Assembly: GCA_948907985.1 (NCBI GenBank)
Contig: CAQWMM010000015.1
Coordinates: forward strand, 1 to 40,731
Length of the DNA stretch: 40,731 bases
Reading direction: 5' to 3'
Origin: an uncultured Bacillota bacterium
GTDB taxonomy: Bacteria > Bacillota > Dehalobacteriia > UBA4068 > UBA4997
Shown: positions 1 through 6,888 of the stretch, one piece after another
Layout of the letters: every line of letters starts with the position of its first letter
How positions within the stretch are numbered: the first letter of the stretch is position 1
Position numbers and translations under genes: made by a program
The notes under the pieces: generated by a model
Database searches by the model: none
Seen by the model: the letters and a program-made list of their open reading frames with translations, nothing else
What the model was told of the DNA's origin: nothing

Positions 1-136
1 CTCCAACAATGGGCGTTTGGTAGCCGCCCGGGCTGTCCGGTTTCGGTTTGATTTGCTCCAGGCGCAGGCCGGGCGTGAAACGTTTAGTATATTCCTGGCT
101 CCCGTTCTGCCAGGTTATGGAGATTTGATGTTTCAA
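1..136 (-). CDS. Hypothetical protein, N-terminal part only (runs off the window)
   Basis: An open frame on the minus strand begins with TTG at 136 and stays open for 45 codons to the window edge. The start is supported by GAGGTGA five bases upstream and by a well-formed promoter (203-231) about 60 bases further up. The predicted N-terminus is polar (KHQISITWQNGS), with no signal peptide or membrane segment, and I do not recognise a family. It lies downstream of the alanine symporter on the same strand but has its own promoter. Use of TTG as start is inferred from ribosome-binding-site spacing; no ATG is available nearby. Confidence 0.55.
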   Translation of the reverse strand, partial: MKHQISITWQNGSQEYTKRFTPGLRLEQIKPKPDSPGGYQTPIVG

Positions 137-202
137 TTATTTCACCTCAATTTTTATAGATTTGGGAATTTTCTGCCGATTTAAAAATATAACGTTTGTT
201 CT

Positions 203-231
203 ATTATAATATAAAATGGCTATAATTGCAA
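203..231 (-). promoter_or_regulatory. Promoter of the left-edge hypothetical gene
   Basis: On the minus strand TTGCAA (226-231) is followed after 17 bp by a perfect TATAAT (203-208). It points into the TTG-started gene at 136. Confidence 0.6.
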
Positions 232-276
232 CATATAAAACATAGGCGATTAAGCGCCGCCTGCCAAACAGCAGTA

Positions 277-304
277 CGCCGCCCTTTTCTGGAAAAGGGC
301 GGCG
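277..304 (-). terminator. GC-rich hairpin downstream of the AGCS symporter
   Basis: Perfect 13-bp inverted repeat (277-289 with 292-304), rich in G+C. It lies 33 bases past the symporter stop codon. There is no strong T-run on either side, so it may be an inefficient terminator or an mRNA 3'-end stabiliser. Confidence 0.5.
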
Positions 305-336
305 TTGATAATCAGAACGCTGATTAGCGGCGATAA

Positions 337-1767
337 TTAATGATTGTGTTTGGCAAAATAATCGGCGGTTTCTCGGGCGACTACGCCGGAGAGGGCCACC
401 AGCGCCACCAGGTTGGGGAACGCCATCAGGCCGTTCAGCGCGTCGGCCAGCGTCCAAACGATGTCCAGCGCCAGGAACGGGCCGACCAGCACCGCCAGAA
501 TCCACAGATAGCGGTAAACCTTAACAACCGCCATATTGCCGTTGGTTAAATATTCCACGCAGCGCTCGGCATAATAATCCCAGCCCAGAATGGTGGTGAA
601 CGCGAAGAACATCAGGCTTAGGGTTACGCAGAGCTGGCCGACAAAGGGGGCGATGGTCATACCGCGGCCGAAAGCGTAGGATGTTACGGCTACGCCCTCC
701 AGGCCCTCCTGGAACCAGGCGTCGCTGATGATAATGGTAAGGCCGGTCATGGTGCAGATAATCAGGGTGTCGATGAAAACGCCGGTCATGGAAACCAAAC
801 CCTGGCGGACACAGGACTTGGTGGAAGCCGCCGCCGCCGCGATTGGCGCAGAGCCCAGGCCGGCCTCGTTGGAGAAGATGCCGCGTCCCACGCCGCGGGA
901 GATAGCCTCTTTAACTATTGAGCCAGCAAAGCCGCCGACGGCTGCCGTTCCGGTGAACGCGCTGCCGAAAATCAGCTTGAAAGCCGGGATAATGGCCGAG
1001 GCGTTGCAAATCAGGATAATCAGACAGACCACAATGTAAAATACAGCCATAAAGGGCACGATAACCTGCGCTACGCTGGCAATACGTTTGATACCGCCGA
1101 TGATTACCAGCGCTACCAGGAACGATACGATAACCGCAGTGCAAACCGTGGCCCAGGTGTAGTGCATATCGCCGATGGAAAAGGCAATGTGGGCTTTGGT
1201 GGGATCAAACAGGGCCTCTACCGCGCCGGCTACGCCGTTAATCTGGGTTACGGTGCCGATGCCCAAAACGCCGGCGCTGGCGCCGAAGAAAGCAAACAGT
1301 TTAGCCAGCCAGCGCCAGTTTTTGCCCATGCCGCGCTCAATATAATAGAAAGGCCCGCCCAAAACATGGCCGTTGGGTTCAATAGTGCGGTATTTGATAG
1401 CCAGCAGACCTTCGGCATACTTGGTAGCCATACCGAAAAAGGCGGCCAGCCACATCCAGAACAGCGCGCCGGGGCCGCCCAGACAAATGGCGGTGGCCAC
1501 GCCAACAATGTTACCGGTGCCGATGGTGGCGGAAAGCGCGGTGCAAAGAGCGCCGAAGCTGGTAACCTCACCCTCGCCGTCCTGCTCGTTCTGGAACATA
1601 TAACGCAGGGCGCGGGGCAGACGTATAACCTGCACCAGGCCGCTGCGGCAAGTCAGCAAAATACCCGTGGCAAAAATTAAGACCATCAACGGCCAGTCCC
1701 AGATCCAGGCGTCAGCGACGTTAATAAAATCTGCGGCTTTTTTGCCTATCAGCTCTAAAACATTCAT
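337..1767 (-). CDS. Sodium:alanine/glycine symporter family protein (AGCS)
   Basis: A 476-residue polytopic membrane protein, about the usual length of the AGCS (alanine or glycine:cation symporter) family, which imports small neutral amino acids with Na+. Family landmarks include the GTGNIVGVATAI segment near residue 87 and the conserved stretch SRGVGRGIFSNEAGLGSAPI near residue 290. About ten hydrophobic segments are visible. The frame extends six codons upstream, but those codons are the ribosome binding site (GAGGAGG), so the ATG at 1767 is the start. It is transcribed alone from the promoter at 1800-1828 with a short leader, so no glycine riboswitch fits. The substrate (alanine, glycine or glutamine) cannot be read from sequence. 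Confidence 0.93.
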   Translation of the reverse strand: MNVLELIGKKAADFINVADAWIWDWPLMVLIFATGILLTCRSGLVQVIRLPRALRYMFQNEQDGEGEVTSFGALCTALSATIGTGNIVGVATAICLGGPGALFWMWLAAFFGMATKYAEGLLAIKYRTIEPNGHVLGGPFYYIERGMGKNWRWLAKLFAFFGASAGVLGIGTVTQINGVAGAVEALFDPTKAHIAFSIGDMHYTWATVCTAVIVSFLVALVIIGGIKRIASVAQVIVPFMAVFYIVVCLIILICNASAIIPAFKLIFGSAFTGTAAVGGFAGSIVKEAISRGVGRGIFSNEAGLGSAPIAAAAASTKSCVRQGLVSMTGVFIDTLIICTMTGLTIIISDAWFQEGLEGVAVTSYAFGRGMTIAPFVGQLCVTLSLMFFAFTTILGWDYYAERCVEYLTNGNMAVVKVYRYLWILAVLVGPFLALDIVWTLADALNGLMAFPNLVALVALSGVVARETADYFAKHNH

Positions 1768-1799
1768 CAAAAATAACCTCCTCAAATTTGCTATTTAAA

Positions 1800-1828
1800 A
1801 TTTTAGCATAAAATTTGATAAAAAACAA
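1800..1828 (-). promoter_or_regulatory. AGCS symporter promoter
   Basis: Minus strand: TTGTTT (1823-1828), 17-bp spacer, then TAAAAT (1800-1805) preceded by TGC, an extended -10. The -10 region TATGCTAAAAT recurs exactly at two other promoters in the window. Confidence 0.6.
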
Positions 1829-1894
1829 TATTTTAAGGCAATTTATACATTGAATTAAATAATTACCTAAATTTTTTGGCGTATTGCTTAGGGG

Positions 1895-1923
1895 TGGACA
1901 AATTAGCAGGGTTATGCTAAAAT
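1895..1923 (+). promoter_or_regulatory. Promoter of the DUF554 gene
   Basis: TGGACA (1895-1900), 17-bp spacer, TAAAAT (1918-1923) with a TGC extended -10. Transcription starts about 40 bases before the gene. It diverges from the symporter promoter, with about 66 bp between the -35 elements. Confidence 0.65.
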
Positions 1924-1969
1924 ATAAAAACAAAAAAAGCAGGATTGTTTTTATTTGGGAGGAAGATTT

Positions 1970-2668
1970 ATGCTTTCGGTTTTTATTAACATGGCGGCGA
2001 TCTTGGCCGGCGGCACATTGGGTTTGTTTTTTAACCGCAGTTTCCCGCAGCATATTGCCGATACGGTTATGAAAGGCCTGGCGCTTTGCGTGCTTTATAT
2101 CGGAATCAGCGGCGCGCTGGAGGGGCAGCATATATTGGTTACAATTCTTTCGGTTGCGCTGGGTGGCGCGCTGGGCGAATGGCTGGATTTGGACGGGCGG
2201 CTAAATTGGCTGGGGCAAAAGCTGGAGGAAAAATTTGGCGCTAAAGGAGCGGCAGAGGGCGGCGCACCCCGTAAATCACTGGCGGAGGGTTTCGTTTCGG
2301 CCAGTATGCTGTTCTGCGTGGGCGCGATGGCGATTGTCGGCTCGCTGCAAAGCGGCCTGGTTGGCGACCACAGCACAATTATTGCCAAATCCCTGATTGA
2401 CGGTATTGCCGCCGTGTTGTTGGCGTCGTCCTTGGGCGCGGGGGTGCTGTTCTCGGCAGGGGCGGTTTTCCTCTATCAGGGCTCTATCGTGCTGCTGGCC
2501 GAAACGCTGGAGCCGCTGCTGGATTCGGCTACCGTTGCGGAAATGTCCTGCGCCGGCTCGCTGCTGATTGTCGGCCTGGCGCTGAATATGCTGGATTTAA
2601 CCCATTTAAAAATAACCAACTATATTCCCGCCGTATTTCTTCCTATAATATTCTGCCGTCTTTTATAA
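1970..2668 (+). CDS. DUF554 family membrane protein
   Basis: A 232-residue, strongly hydrophobic protein. The opening (AAILAGGTLGLFFNR) and the central stretch FCVGAMAIVGSLQSGL followed by KSLIDGIAAVLLASSLG match the DUF554 family (YdfK/YqgA-like), small integral membrane proteins of unknown function. Six or more membrane segments are visible. ATG at 1970 is chosen because GGGAGGAAG lies just upstream; the frame extends five codons further but those codons cover the binding site. It is monocistronic, followed by the inverted-repeat cassette, with no terminator hairpin right after the stop. Function is unknown; a transport role is only a guess from topology. Confidence 0.88.
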   Translation: MLSVFINMAAILAGGTLGLFFNRSFPQHIADTVMKGLALCVLYIGISGALEGQHILVTILSVALGGALGEWLDLDGRLNWLGQKLEEKFGAKGAAEGGAPRKSLAEGFVSASMLFCVGAMAIVGSLQSGLVGDHSTIIAKSLIDGIAAVLLASSLGAGVLFSAGAVFLYQGSIVLLAETLEPLLDSATVAEMSCAGSLLIVGLALNMLDLTHLKITNYIPAVFLPIIFCRLL

Positions 2669-2757
2669 TATTGACAACCGCTTGTCAAAAAGTGCCTAAC
2701 CGATACTTTACGTTCGTATGTGAAATACAACTAAATGAGAAATTTGTAAAAACCAGG

Positions 2758-2786
2758 TTGTTTTTTATATGATTTTATAGTATAAT
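2758..2786 (+). promoter_or_regulatory. Promoter of the small hydrophobic peptide mRNA
   Basis: TTGTTT (2758-2763), 17-bp spacer, perfect TATAAT (2781-2786). The predicted start near 2793 gives a long leader of about 130 bases before the 31-codon ORF. Confidence 0.6.
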
Positions 2787-2888
2787 GCAAATTACACAAA
2801 GACTGAAACTTAAAATGGCGGTTAGCCCCCAAAAGAATCCATAAGACCAAGTGTTTGGTGTATAGCTGGAAGAATGAGGGATTGGGGC

Positions 2889-2914
2889 CCTCTCCAATTT
2901 GTTCGATGGGGAGG
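2889..2914 (+). promoter_or_regulatory. Shine-Dalgarno-sequestering hairpin in the peptide leader
   Basis: CCTCTCC (2889-2895) can pair fully, with one G-U, with GGGGAGG (2908-2914), which is the ribosome binding site of the ORF at 2922. The loop is 12 bases. Translation would be held back until the hairpin opens, as is known for several type I toxin mRNAs. Confidence 0.5.
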
Positions 2915-2921
2915 TGATGCA

Positions 2922-3017
2922 ATGCTTTGGTTAAACATAGCGGCCATTGTTATGCAAGCTGTTCAGCTTGGTTTGCAGGTTGCCGAGTTTATATTGAATC
3001 ATGGCAAACAAAAATAA
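2922..3017 (+). CDS. Small hydrophobic peptide, candidate type I toxin
   Basis: A 31-residue ORF starting MLWLNIAAIV and ending NHGKQK. Residues 1-26 form one hydrophobic to amphipathic helix; the tail is polar and basic. It is preceded by a near-perfect ribosome binding site (GGGGAGGTGAT, six bases before ATG) that a leader hairpin can mask. The stop codon is built into a 12-bp bidirectional terminator, and a consensus promoter on the other strand drives an RNA towards it. This layout matches convergent type I toxin-antitoxin loci of Gram-positive bacteria (Fst/RNAII, TxpA/RatA, BsrG/SR4). The peptide sequence does not let me assign a named family. Membrane toxicity is inferred; a harmless small membrane peptide is the alternative. 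Confidence 0.62.
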   Translation: MLWLNIAAIVMQAVQLGLQVAEFILNHGKQK

Positions 3018-3096
3018 CCGCCCACCTTCCAAAGTTGCGGTTATTTTTAACTGATAATTTTGTGGGCTGACCCGATTTGAGGATCAGCTCTTTGTG
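3008..3096 (-). ncRNA. Candidate antisense RNA antitoxin
   Basis: The consensus minus-strand promoter at 3102-3130 would start an RNA near 3096. The RNA first folds an 8-bp hairpin (3066-3073 with 3081-3088). Its one non-Watson-Crick pair is G-U in this strand but C-A in the other, which suggests selection on the minus-strand RNA. It then ends at the shared terminator 3010-3048, giving about 90 nt. It overlaps the 3' end of the peptide mRNA, including the last codons. No ORF is present in it. Ends are predicted, not measured. Confidence 0.55.
3010..3048. terminator. Bidirectional terminator shared by peptide mRNA and antisense RNA
   Basis: A 12-bp perfect stem (3010-3021 with 3037-3048) has A-run/T-run ends in both directions and a 15-base loop. 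It serves both convergent transcripts and contains the peptide stop codon. Confidence 0.75.
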
Positions 3097-3101
3097 TTTT
3101 T

Positions 3102-3130
3102 ATTTTAGCATACTCGGTCGCATTTGTCAA
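3102..3130 (-). promoter_or_regulatory. Strong antisense promoter
   Basis: Minus strand: perfect TTGACA (3125-3130), 17-bp spacer, TAAAAT (3102-3107) with a TGC extended -10. It is one of the two strongest-looking promoters in the window, expected for an antitoxin RNA that must outnumber its target, and no protein gene lies downstream of it. Confidence 0.75.
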
Positions 3131-3290
3131 CCCTGGTGCAGTGGCAAAAAATTGTTTAAATCTCATTTTACATACGAACGTAAAGTAAGGGTTAGGCTCT
3201 TTACTGCTCTTAGTTGTCAAGAATATAAAAGGTTGTCAAGATTTTAAAAGATGTATACATTATTCAGAGCGGCAAAAACCTAAAAAGGGC

Positions 3291-3319
3291 TTGCATTTTT
3301 GCATATTCTAGTGTATAAT
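3291..3319 (+). promoter_or_regulatory. liv operon promoter
   Basis: TTGCAT (3291-3296), 17-bp spacer, TATAAT (3314-3319). The leader is about 85 bases and holds a small TGTCC/GGACA hairpin. A perfect ATGTATACAT palindrome lies upstream at 3251-3260 and could be an operator. Confidence 0.7.
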
Positions 3320-3408
3320 AACACCAATATACAACAGACAAATGTCCGTTGCCAGAGGACAGGATTCTGTTGGAAAGACAAAGCATATTTTAGGAGGTTA
3401 TTACTACA

Positions 3409-4629
3409 ATGAAAAAGTTATTGGCACTTGTTGCTGTTTTGGCGATGGCTCTGGCTATCTGCACCGCCTGCGGCAACGACGACAGCAAACAGCCGGCGAA
3501 CAATAATCAGCAGACCGGCGGCGACAAGGTGGTTACGATTGGCGTTTACGAGCCGGCTTCCGGTGAGAACGGCCCTGGCGGCAAGCAGGAAGTTTTGGGT
3601 ATCAAGTATGCTCAATCCGTGCGCCCCACTGTTGAAATCAACGGCGAAACCTATACTGTTGAGCTGAAAGAAGTTGACAATCAGTCCGATACTACTAAAG
3701 CGGTAAGCGCCGCCCAGAACCTGGTAAGCGCTAACGTATCCGTTATTTTGGGTAGCTATGGCTCTGGCGTGGCTATTGCCGGCGGCCCGTATTTCCAGCA
3801 GGCTCAAATTCCGGCAATCGGTATTTCCTGCACCAATCCGCAGGTAACCGACGGCAACGATTATTACTTCCGCGTTTGTTTCCTGGATCCTTTCCAGGGC
3901 ACAGTTATGGCTAACTTTGCCAAGGATGAAATGCAGGCTAACACCGCTTATGTAATTACTCAGCTGGGCGACGATTATTCCGCTGGCTTGGGCAACTACT
4001 TTAAGGAAGCGTTTGTAGGCTTGGGTGGTACTGTTCAGGAAGCTCAGTTCCAGACCGGTGAAACCGATTTCAACGCTATTTTGACTAACGTATTGAACTC
4101 CGACGCTGATGTTATCTTTGCTCCTTCTTCTATCCAGACTGCTCCTCTGTTGATTCAGCAGGCTCGTCAGATGGGCATCACCATTCCGATTCTGGCTGGC
4201 GATACCTGGGAGAACGAATCGATCATCACCAACGCCGGTCAGTATGCAACCGACGTATATCTGTCCACTTTCTTTGATGAGAACGATACTGCCAACCCGG
4301 CTGCTGCTGAGTTCGTAACCGGCTTTAAAGCCTGGTTGAACGCTGACCCGCAGAACCTGACCAACAATGGCGGCGGCGACGGCGTGGCTGCGGTTTCTGC
4401 CTTGGGTTATGACGCTTACAATGTGGCTCTGGACGCTCTGGAAGCTGCTAACTCCACCGTTGGCGCTGATGTTCGCAATGCTCTGCCTGGCGTTAACTAC
4501 ACTGGTGTTACCGGCTCCATCACCTTTAACGAAACCGGCGACGCTAACAAAGATATGGCTTATGTTAAGACCATTGATGTTGAGAACGCTAACTTCAAAT
4601 TCTTGAAGACTCAGTCCGTTGGCGAGTAA
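3409..4629 (+). CDS. livK: Branched-chain amino-acid ABC transporter, substrate-binding lipoprotein
   Basis: A 406-residue lipoprotein receptor of the Leu/Ile/Val-binding family (type I periplasmic-binding fold, Peripla_BP_6). The N-terminus is a lipoprotein signal peptide (MKKLLALVAVLAM) ending at Cys21, then an Asn/Gln-rich linker of about 15 residues. The binding domain starts with VVTIGVYEPASGENGPGGKQ and contains VSVILGSYGSGVAIAGG, typical of the family's ligand pocket. It is anchored outside the membrane by Lgt (a candidate gene is at 36168-36950) and hands substrate to LivHM. ATG at 3409 follows AGGAGG. Codon use is enriched in well-translated codons compared with neighbours, as expected for an abundant receptor. 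Ligand within the branched-chain or related group is not certain. Confidence 0.93.
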   Translation: MKKLLALVAVLAMALAICTACGNDDSKQPANNNQQTGGDKVVTIGVYEPASGENGPGGKQEVLGIKYAQSVRPTVEINGETYTVELKEVDNQSDTTKAVSAAQNLVSANVSVILGSYGSGVAIAGGPYFQQAQIPAIGISCTNPQVTDGNDYYFRVCFLDPFQGTVMANFAKDEMQANTAYVITQLGDDYSAGLGNYFKEAFVGLGGTVQEAQFQTGETDFNAILTNVLNSDADVIFAPSSIQTAPLLIQQARQMGITIPILAGDTWENESIITNAGQYATDVYLSTFFDENDTANPAAAEFVTGFKAWLNADPQNLTNNGGGDGVAAVSALGYDAYNVALDALEAANSTVGADVRNALPGVNYTGVTGSITFNETGDANKDMAYVKTIDVENANFKFLKTQSVGE

Positions 4630-4710
4630 TCTAAAAATCTTTTAGCTTTGTAGGCTGCCTTTGGCTGGCGGGCTTTGCGCCCGCCGGCTGTTGGCCGCTT
4701 TAATAAAAAA

Positions 4711-4769
4711 AGCATTGATTTGCTGCTGAGCGGATCAAAATTCACCAGTAAATCAATGCTCTTTTTTTT
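4711..4769 (+). terminator. Intra-operon terminator/attenuator between livK and livH
   Basis: An 11-bp perfect stem (4711-4721 with 4750-4760) is followed by an eight-T run. A smaller GC hairpin (4667-4673 with 4679-4685) precedes it. Together they should make much more livK than livHMGF mRNA. Confidence 0.75.
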
Positions 4770-4850
4770 GCTAAAAAGCGGGGCAGATTTTTAATTTATA
4801 TATATGGCTCTTTAGTTTATCAAGTTTTTATGAAAGGGGTGTTGCTGCCT

Positions 4851-5735
4851 ATGGATAACCTTTCCTATTACATACAGCAGCTATTAACCGGCATTTCTGT
4901 CGGCGGCCAGTACGCGTTGATTGCGATTGGCTATACCATGGTTTATGGTATTTTACGCCTGATTAACTTCGCCCACGGCGATATTTTTATGGCGGCCGGG
5001 TTCTTTATGGTTTATGTTTCGGCCAGTCTGCCGTTGTATATATCCATACCGGTGGTGCTGATTTTAACGGTTATTTTAGGCGTTTCGGTGGAGCGTATCG
5101 CGTACAAGCCTTTGCGTCAGGCTCCGCGTATGTCGATTATGATTTCGGCGATTGGTGTTTCTTATTTGCTGCAAAACTTTGCTACATATTATACCGGCGG
5201 TTTGCCGCGCAGTTATCCCACCATACCCTTTATCAGTGATATTATTACGATCGGTTCGGTAACCACATCCTGGATTACGCTGCTGACGCCGGTTTTAACC
5301 CTGTTTTTGGTGTTGGGGCTGGTGGCGCTGATTAAGTATACCAAAATTGGTATGGCGATGCGGGCGGTTTCCAAGGATTTTGAAACCGCACAGCTGATGG
5401 GTATTAAGATTAACAACACAATTAGTTTAACCTTTGTTATTGGCTCTTTTCTGGCGGGCGTAGGTTCCATTTTGTTTTTCACCAAGTACCCCACCGTTTT
5501 GCCCACCATTGGCGCAATGCCGGGCTTAAAGGCTTTCGTGGCGGCGGTTTTCGGCGGCATTGGTTCCATTCCCGGTGCGGTGGTTGGCGCGTTTGTTATC
5601 GGTATTTGTGAGAACATTATTAAATCCATGGGCTACACCACGTTCAGCGACGCCTTTACATTTGTGTTGCTGATTTTGGTATTGGTTGTCAGACCTTCCG
5701 GTCTGTTTGGCGAAAAATCGACAGAGAAGGTGTGA
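4851..5735 (+). CDS. livH: Branched-chain amino-acid ABC transporter, permease LivH
   Basis: A 294-residue inner-membrane permease. The opening (SVGGQYALIAIGYTMVYGIL, then LINFAHGDIFM) is the classic LivH N-terminus, and the cytoplasmic coupling region EAA-like motif lies near FVAAVFGGIGSIPGAVVG. About eight membrane segments are visible. An in-frame ATG at 4830 exists, but only the ATG at 4851 has a ribosome binding site (AAAGGGGTG), so the shorter form is chosen. LivH pairs with LivM to form the channel. It follows the attenuator after livK and ends four bases before livM begins. Confidence 0.93.
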   Translation: MDNLSYYIQQLLTGISVGGQYALIAIGYTMVYGILRLINFAHGDIFMAAGFFMVYVSASLPLYISIPVVLILTVILGVSVERIAYKPLRQAPRMSIMISAIGVSYLLQNFATYYTGGLPRSYPTIPFISDIITIGSVTTSWITLLTPVLTLFLVLGLVALIKYTKIGMAMRAVSKDFETAQLMGIKINNTISLTFVIGSFLAGVGSILFFTKYPTVLPTIGAMPGLKAFVAAVFGGIGSIPGAVVGAFVIGICENIIKSMGYTTFSDAFTFVLLILVLVVRPSGLFGEKSTEKV

Positions 5736-5739
5736 GCAT

Positions 5740-6888
5740 ATGGCTAAAGATAATGAAAAAATTATACAGCAGAATATGTTGCAGCCGGAGGGCTTAAATC
5801 CTAAAATTAAAGCTGTCGTTGGGGCAGCGTTGATTGCTCTGCTTTTGTTGGGTATTTGGGGGTTGGAGCAGGTTTTGCCGGCTGGCTCGATTGTGTTTAC
5901 AGTTTTGAAAAAAGGCGCTATCTATTCGCTGATTGCCGTATCGCTGAACTTGCTGAACGGCTTCACCGGCCTGTTCTCGCTGGGCCAGGCGGGTTTTATG
6001 CTGATTGGCGCCTATACCTACGCGGTGCTGACGATTCCGCCGGAATCCCGAGCTGCGGTTTATATGTATTATGACGGTGGCATTATTGACTTTGCGTTGC
6101 CGGTGCCGGTGGCGATGATTTTGGCTGGCTGCCTGGCTGGGCTGTGCGGTTTTTTGATCGGTTTGCCGGTTTTGCGCTTAAAGAGCGATTATCTGGCGAT
6201 TGCCACGTTGGGCTTTGCGGAGATTATCCGCGCCATTGTGCAGTATGATAAACTGGGCCCGATTACCAACGCTTCCAATCTGCTGCGTTCTTTCCCGGTT
6301 TTTCGTTCCACATTGTTCCCGTTTATTGTGGCCGGCCTGTGTATTGCAATCATTTGCCTGTTGATTAATTCTTCCTATGGCCGCGCCTTTAAGGCGATTC
6401 GTGATGATGAGATTGCCGCCGAGGCCATGGGTATCAACTTGTTTGTGCATAAAGAAATGGCGCTGGTGGTTTCGGCTTTCTTTGCTGGCATTGGCGGCGC
6501 GCTGCTGGCCATGTTCCAGATGATGGTGCAGGCGCGCGCTTTCACCTCGGCGATGACCTACGAAATTTTGCTGATTGTGGTAATCGGCGGCATTGGTTCG
6601 GTTACCGGCTCGATTATTGCTTCTTTTCTGTTCATTGCCTGCTCAGAGTGGTGGCTGCGCTTTTTGGACGAGGTGCAGATTATTAACGGTTTCCAGGTGC
6701 CGTTTTTGCGCTCCGGTTTCCGTATGGTAGTTTTCTCGATTATCATTATGTTTGTGGTGCTGTTTTATCGCCAAGGTATTATGGGCACTAAAGAATTTTC
6801 TATTGACGGTATTTATAACTTCTTCCGCCGGCTCTTCAGGGGCGAGGCCAAAAAGCCCCGGGAACAGAAAGGAGGCGGCGCGGCATGA
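5740..6888 (+). CDS. livM: Branched-chain amino-acid ABC transporter, permease LivM
   Basis: A 382-residue permease, partner of LivH. After a polar N-terminal stretch of about 30 residues come membrane segments and the family hallmarks LNLLNGFTGLFSLGQAGFM, VLRLKSDYLAIATLGFAEI and the C-terminal VIGGIGSVTGSIIASF. The frame opens 18 codons earlier inside livH, but ATG at 5740 follows GAGAAGGTG and is taken. The C-terminal tail is basic and rich in Gly/Arg/Lys. The last four bases (ATGA) overlap the start of livG, indicating translational coupling. Confidence 0.93.
   Translation: MAKDNEKIIQQNMLQPEGLNPKIKAVVGAALIALLLLGIWGLEQVLPAGSIVFTVLKKGAIYSLIAVSLNLLNGFTGLFSLGQAGFMLIGAYTYAVLTIPPESRAAVYMYYDGGIIDFALPVPVAMILAGCLAGLCGFLIGLPVLRLKSDYLAIATLGFAEIIRAIVQYDKLGPITNASNLLRSFPVFRSTLFPFIVAGLCIAIICLLINSSYGRAFKAIRDDEIAAEAMGINLFVHKEMALVVSAFFAGIGGALLAMFQMMVQARAFTSAMTYEILLIVVIGGIGSVTGSIIASFLFIACSEWWLRFLDEVQIINGFQVPFLRSGFRMVVFSIIIMFVVLFYRQGIMGTKEFSIDGIYNFFRRLFRGEAKKPREQKGGGAA

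Larger units (their letters stand above)
2671..3220. repeat. Long imperfect inverted repeats flanking the toxin-antitoxin-like cassette
   Basis: The arms 2694-2726 and 3165-3197 are inverted copies matching at 30 of 33 positions, including an unbroken 18-bp block containing TTTACGTTCG. Farther out, TTGACAAC (2671-2678) and its complement (3213-3220) sit at the same 15-bp distance from the arms, so the symmetry spans 550 bp. No transposase, integrase or clear target-site duplication is present. This looks like a MITE-like or otherwise mobilised cassette, or a decayed insertion whose ends remain. The family is not recognised. Confidence 0.7.

Noticed and set aside
137..505. Minus-strand 122-codon ORF overlapping the end of the AGCS gene
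   Set aside because: It is a different frame of the symporter gene plus AT-rich flank; composition (Gly/Arg/Ala-rich) is that of a shadow frame and there is no binding site.
1768..1799. Glycine riboswitch before the AGCS symporter
   Set aside because: The leader is about 30 bases from the predicted start, far too short.
2731..2922. 63-codon minus-strand ORF across the peptide leader
   Set aside because: No ribosome binding site, no promoter found for it, and it lies opposite a leader whose structure explains the sequence better.
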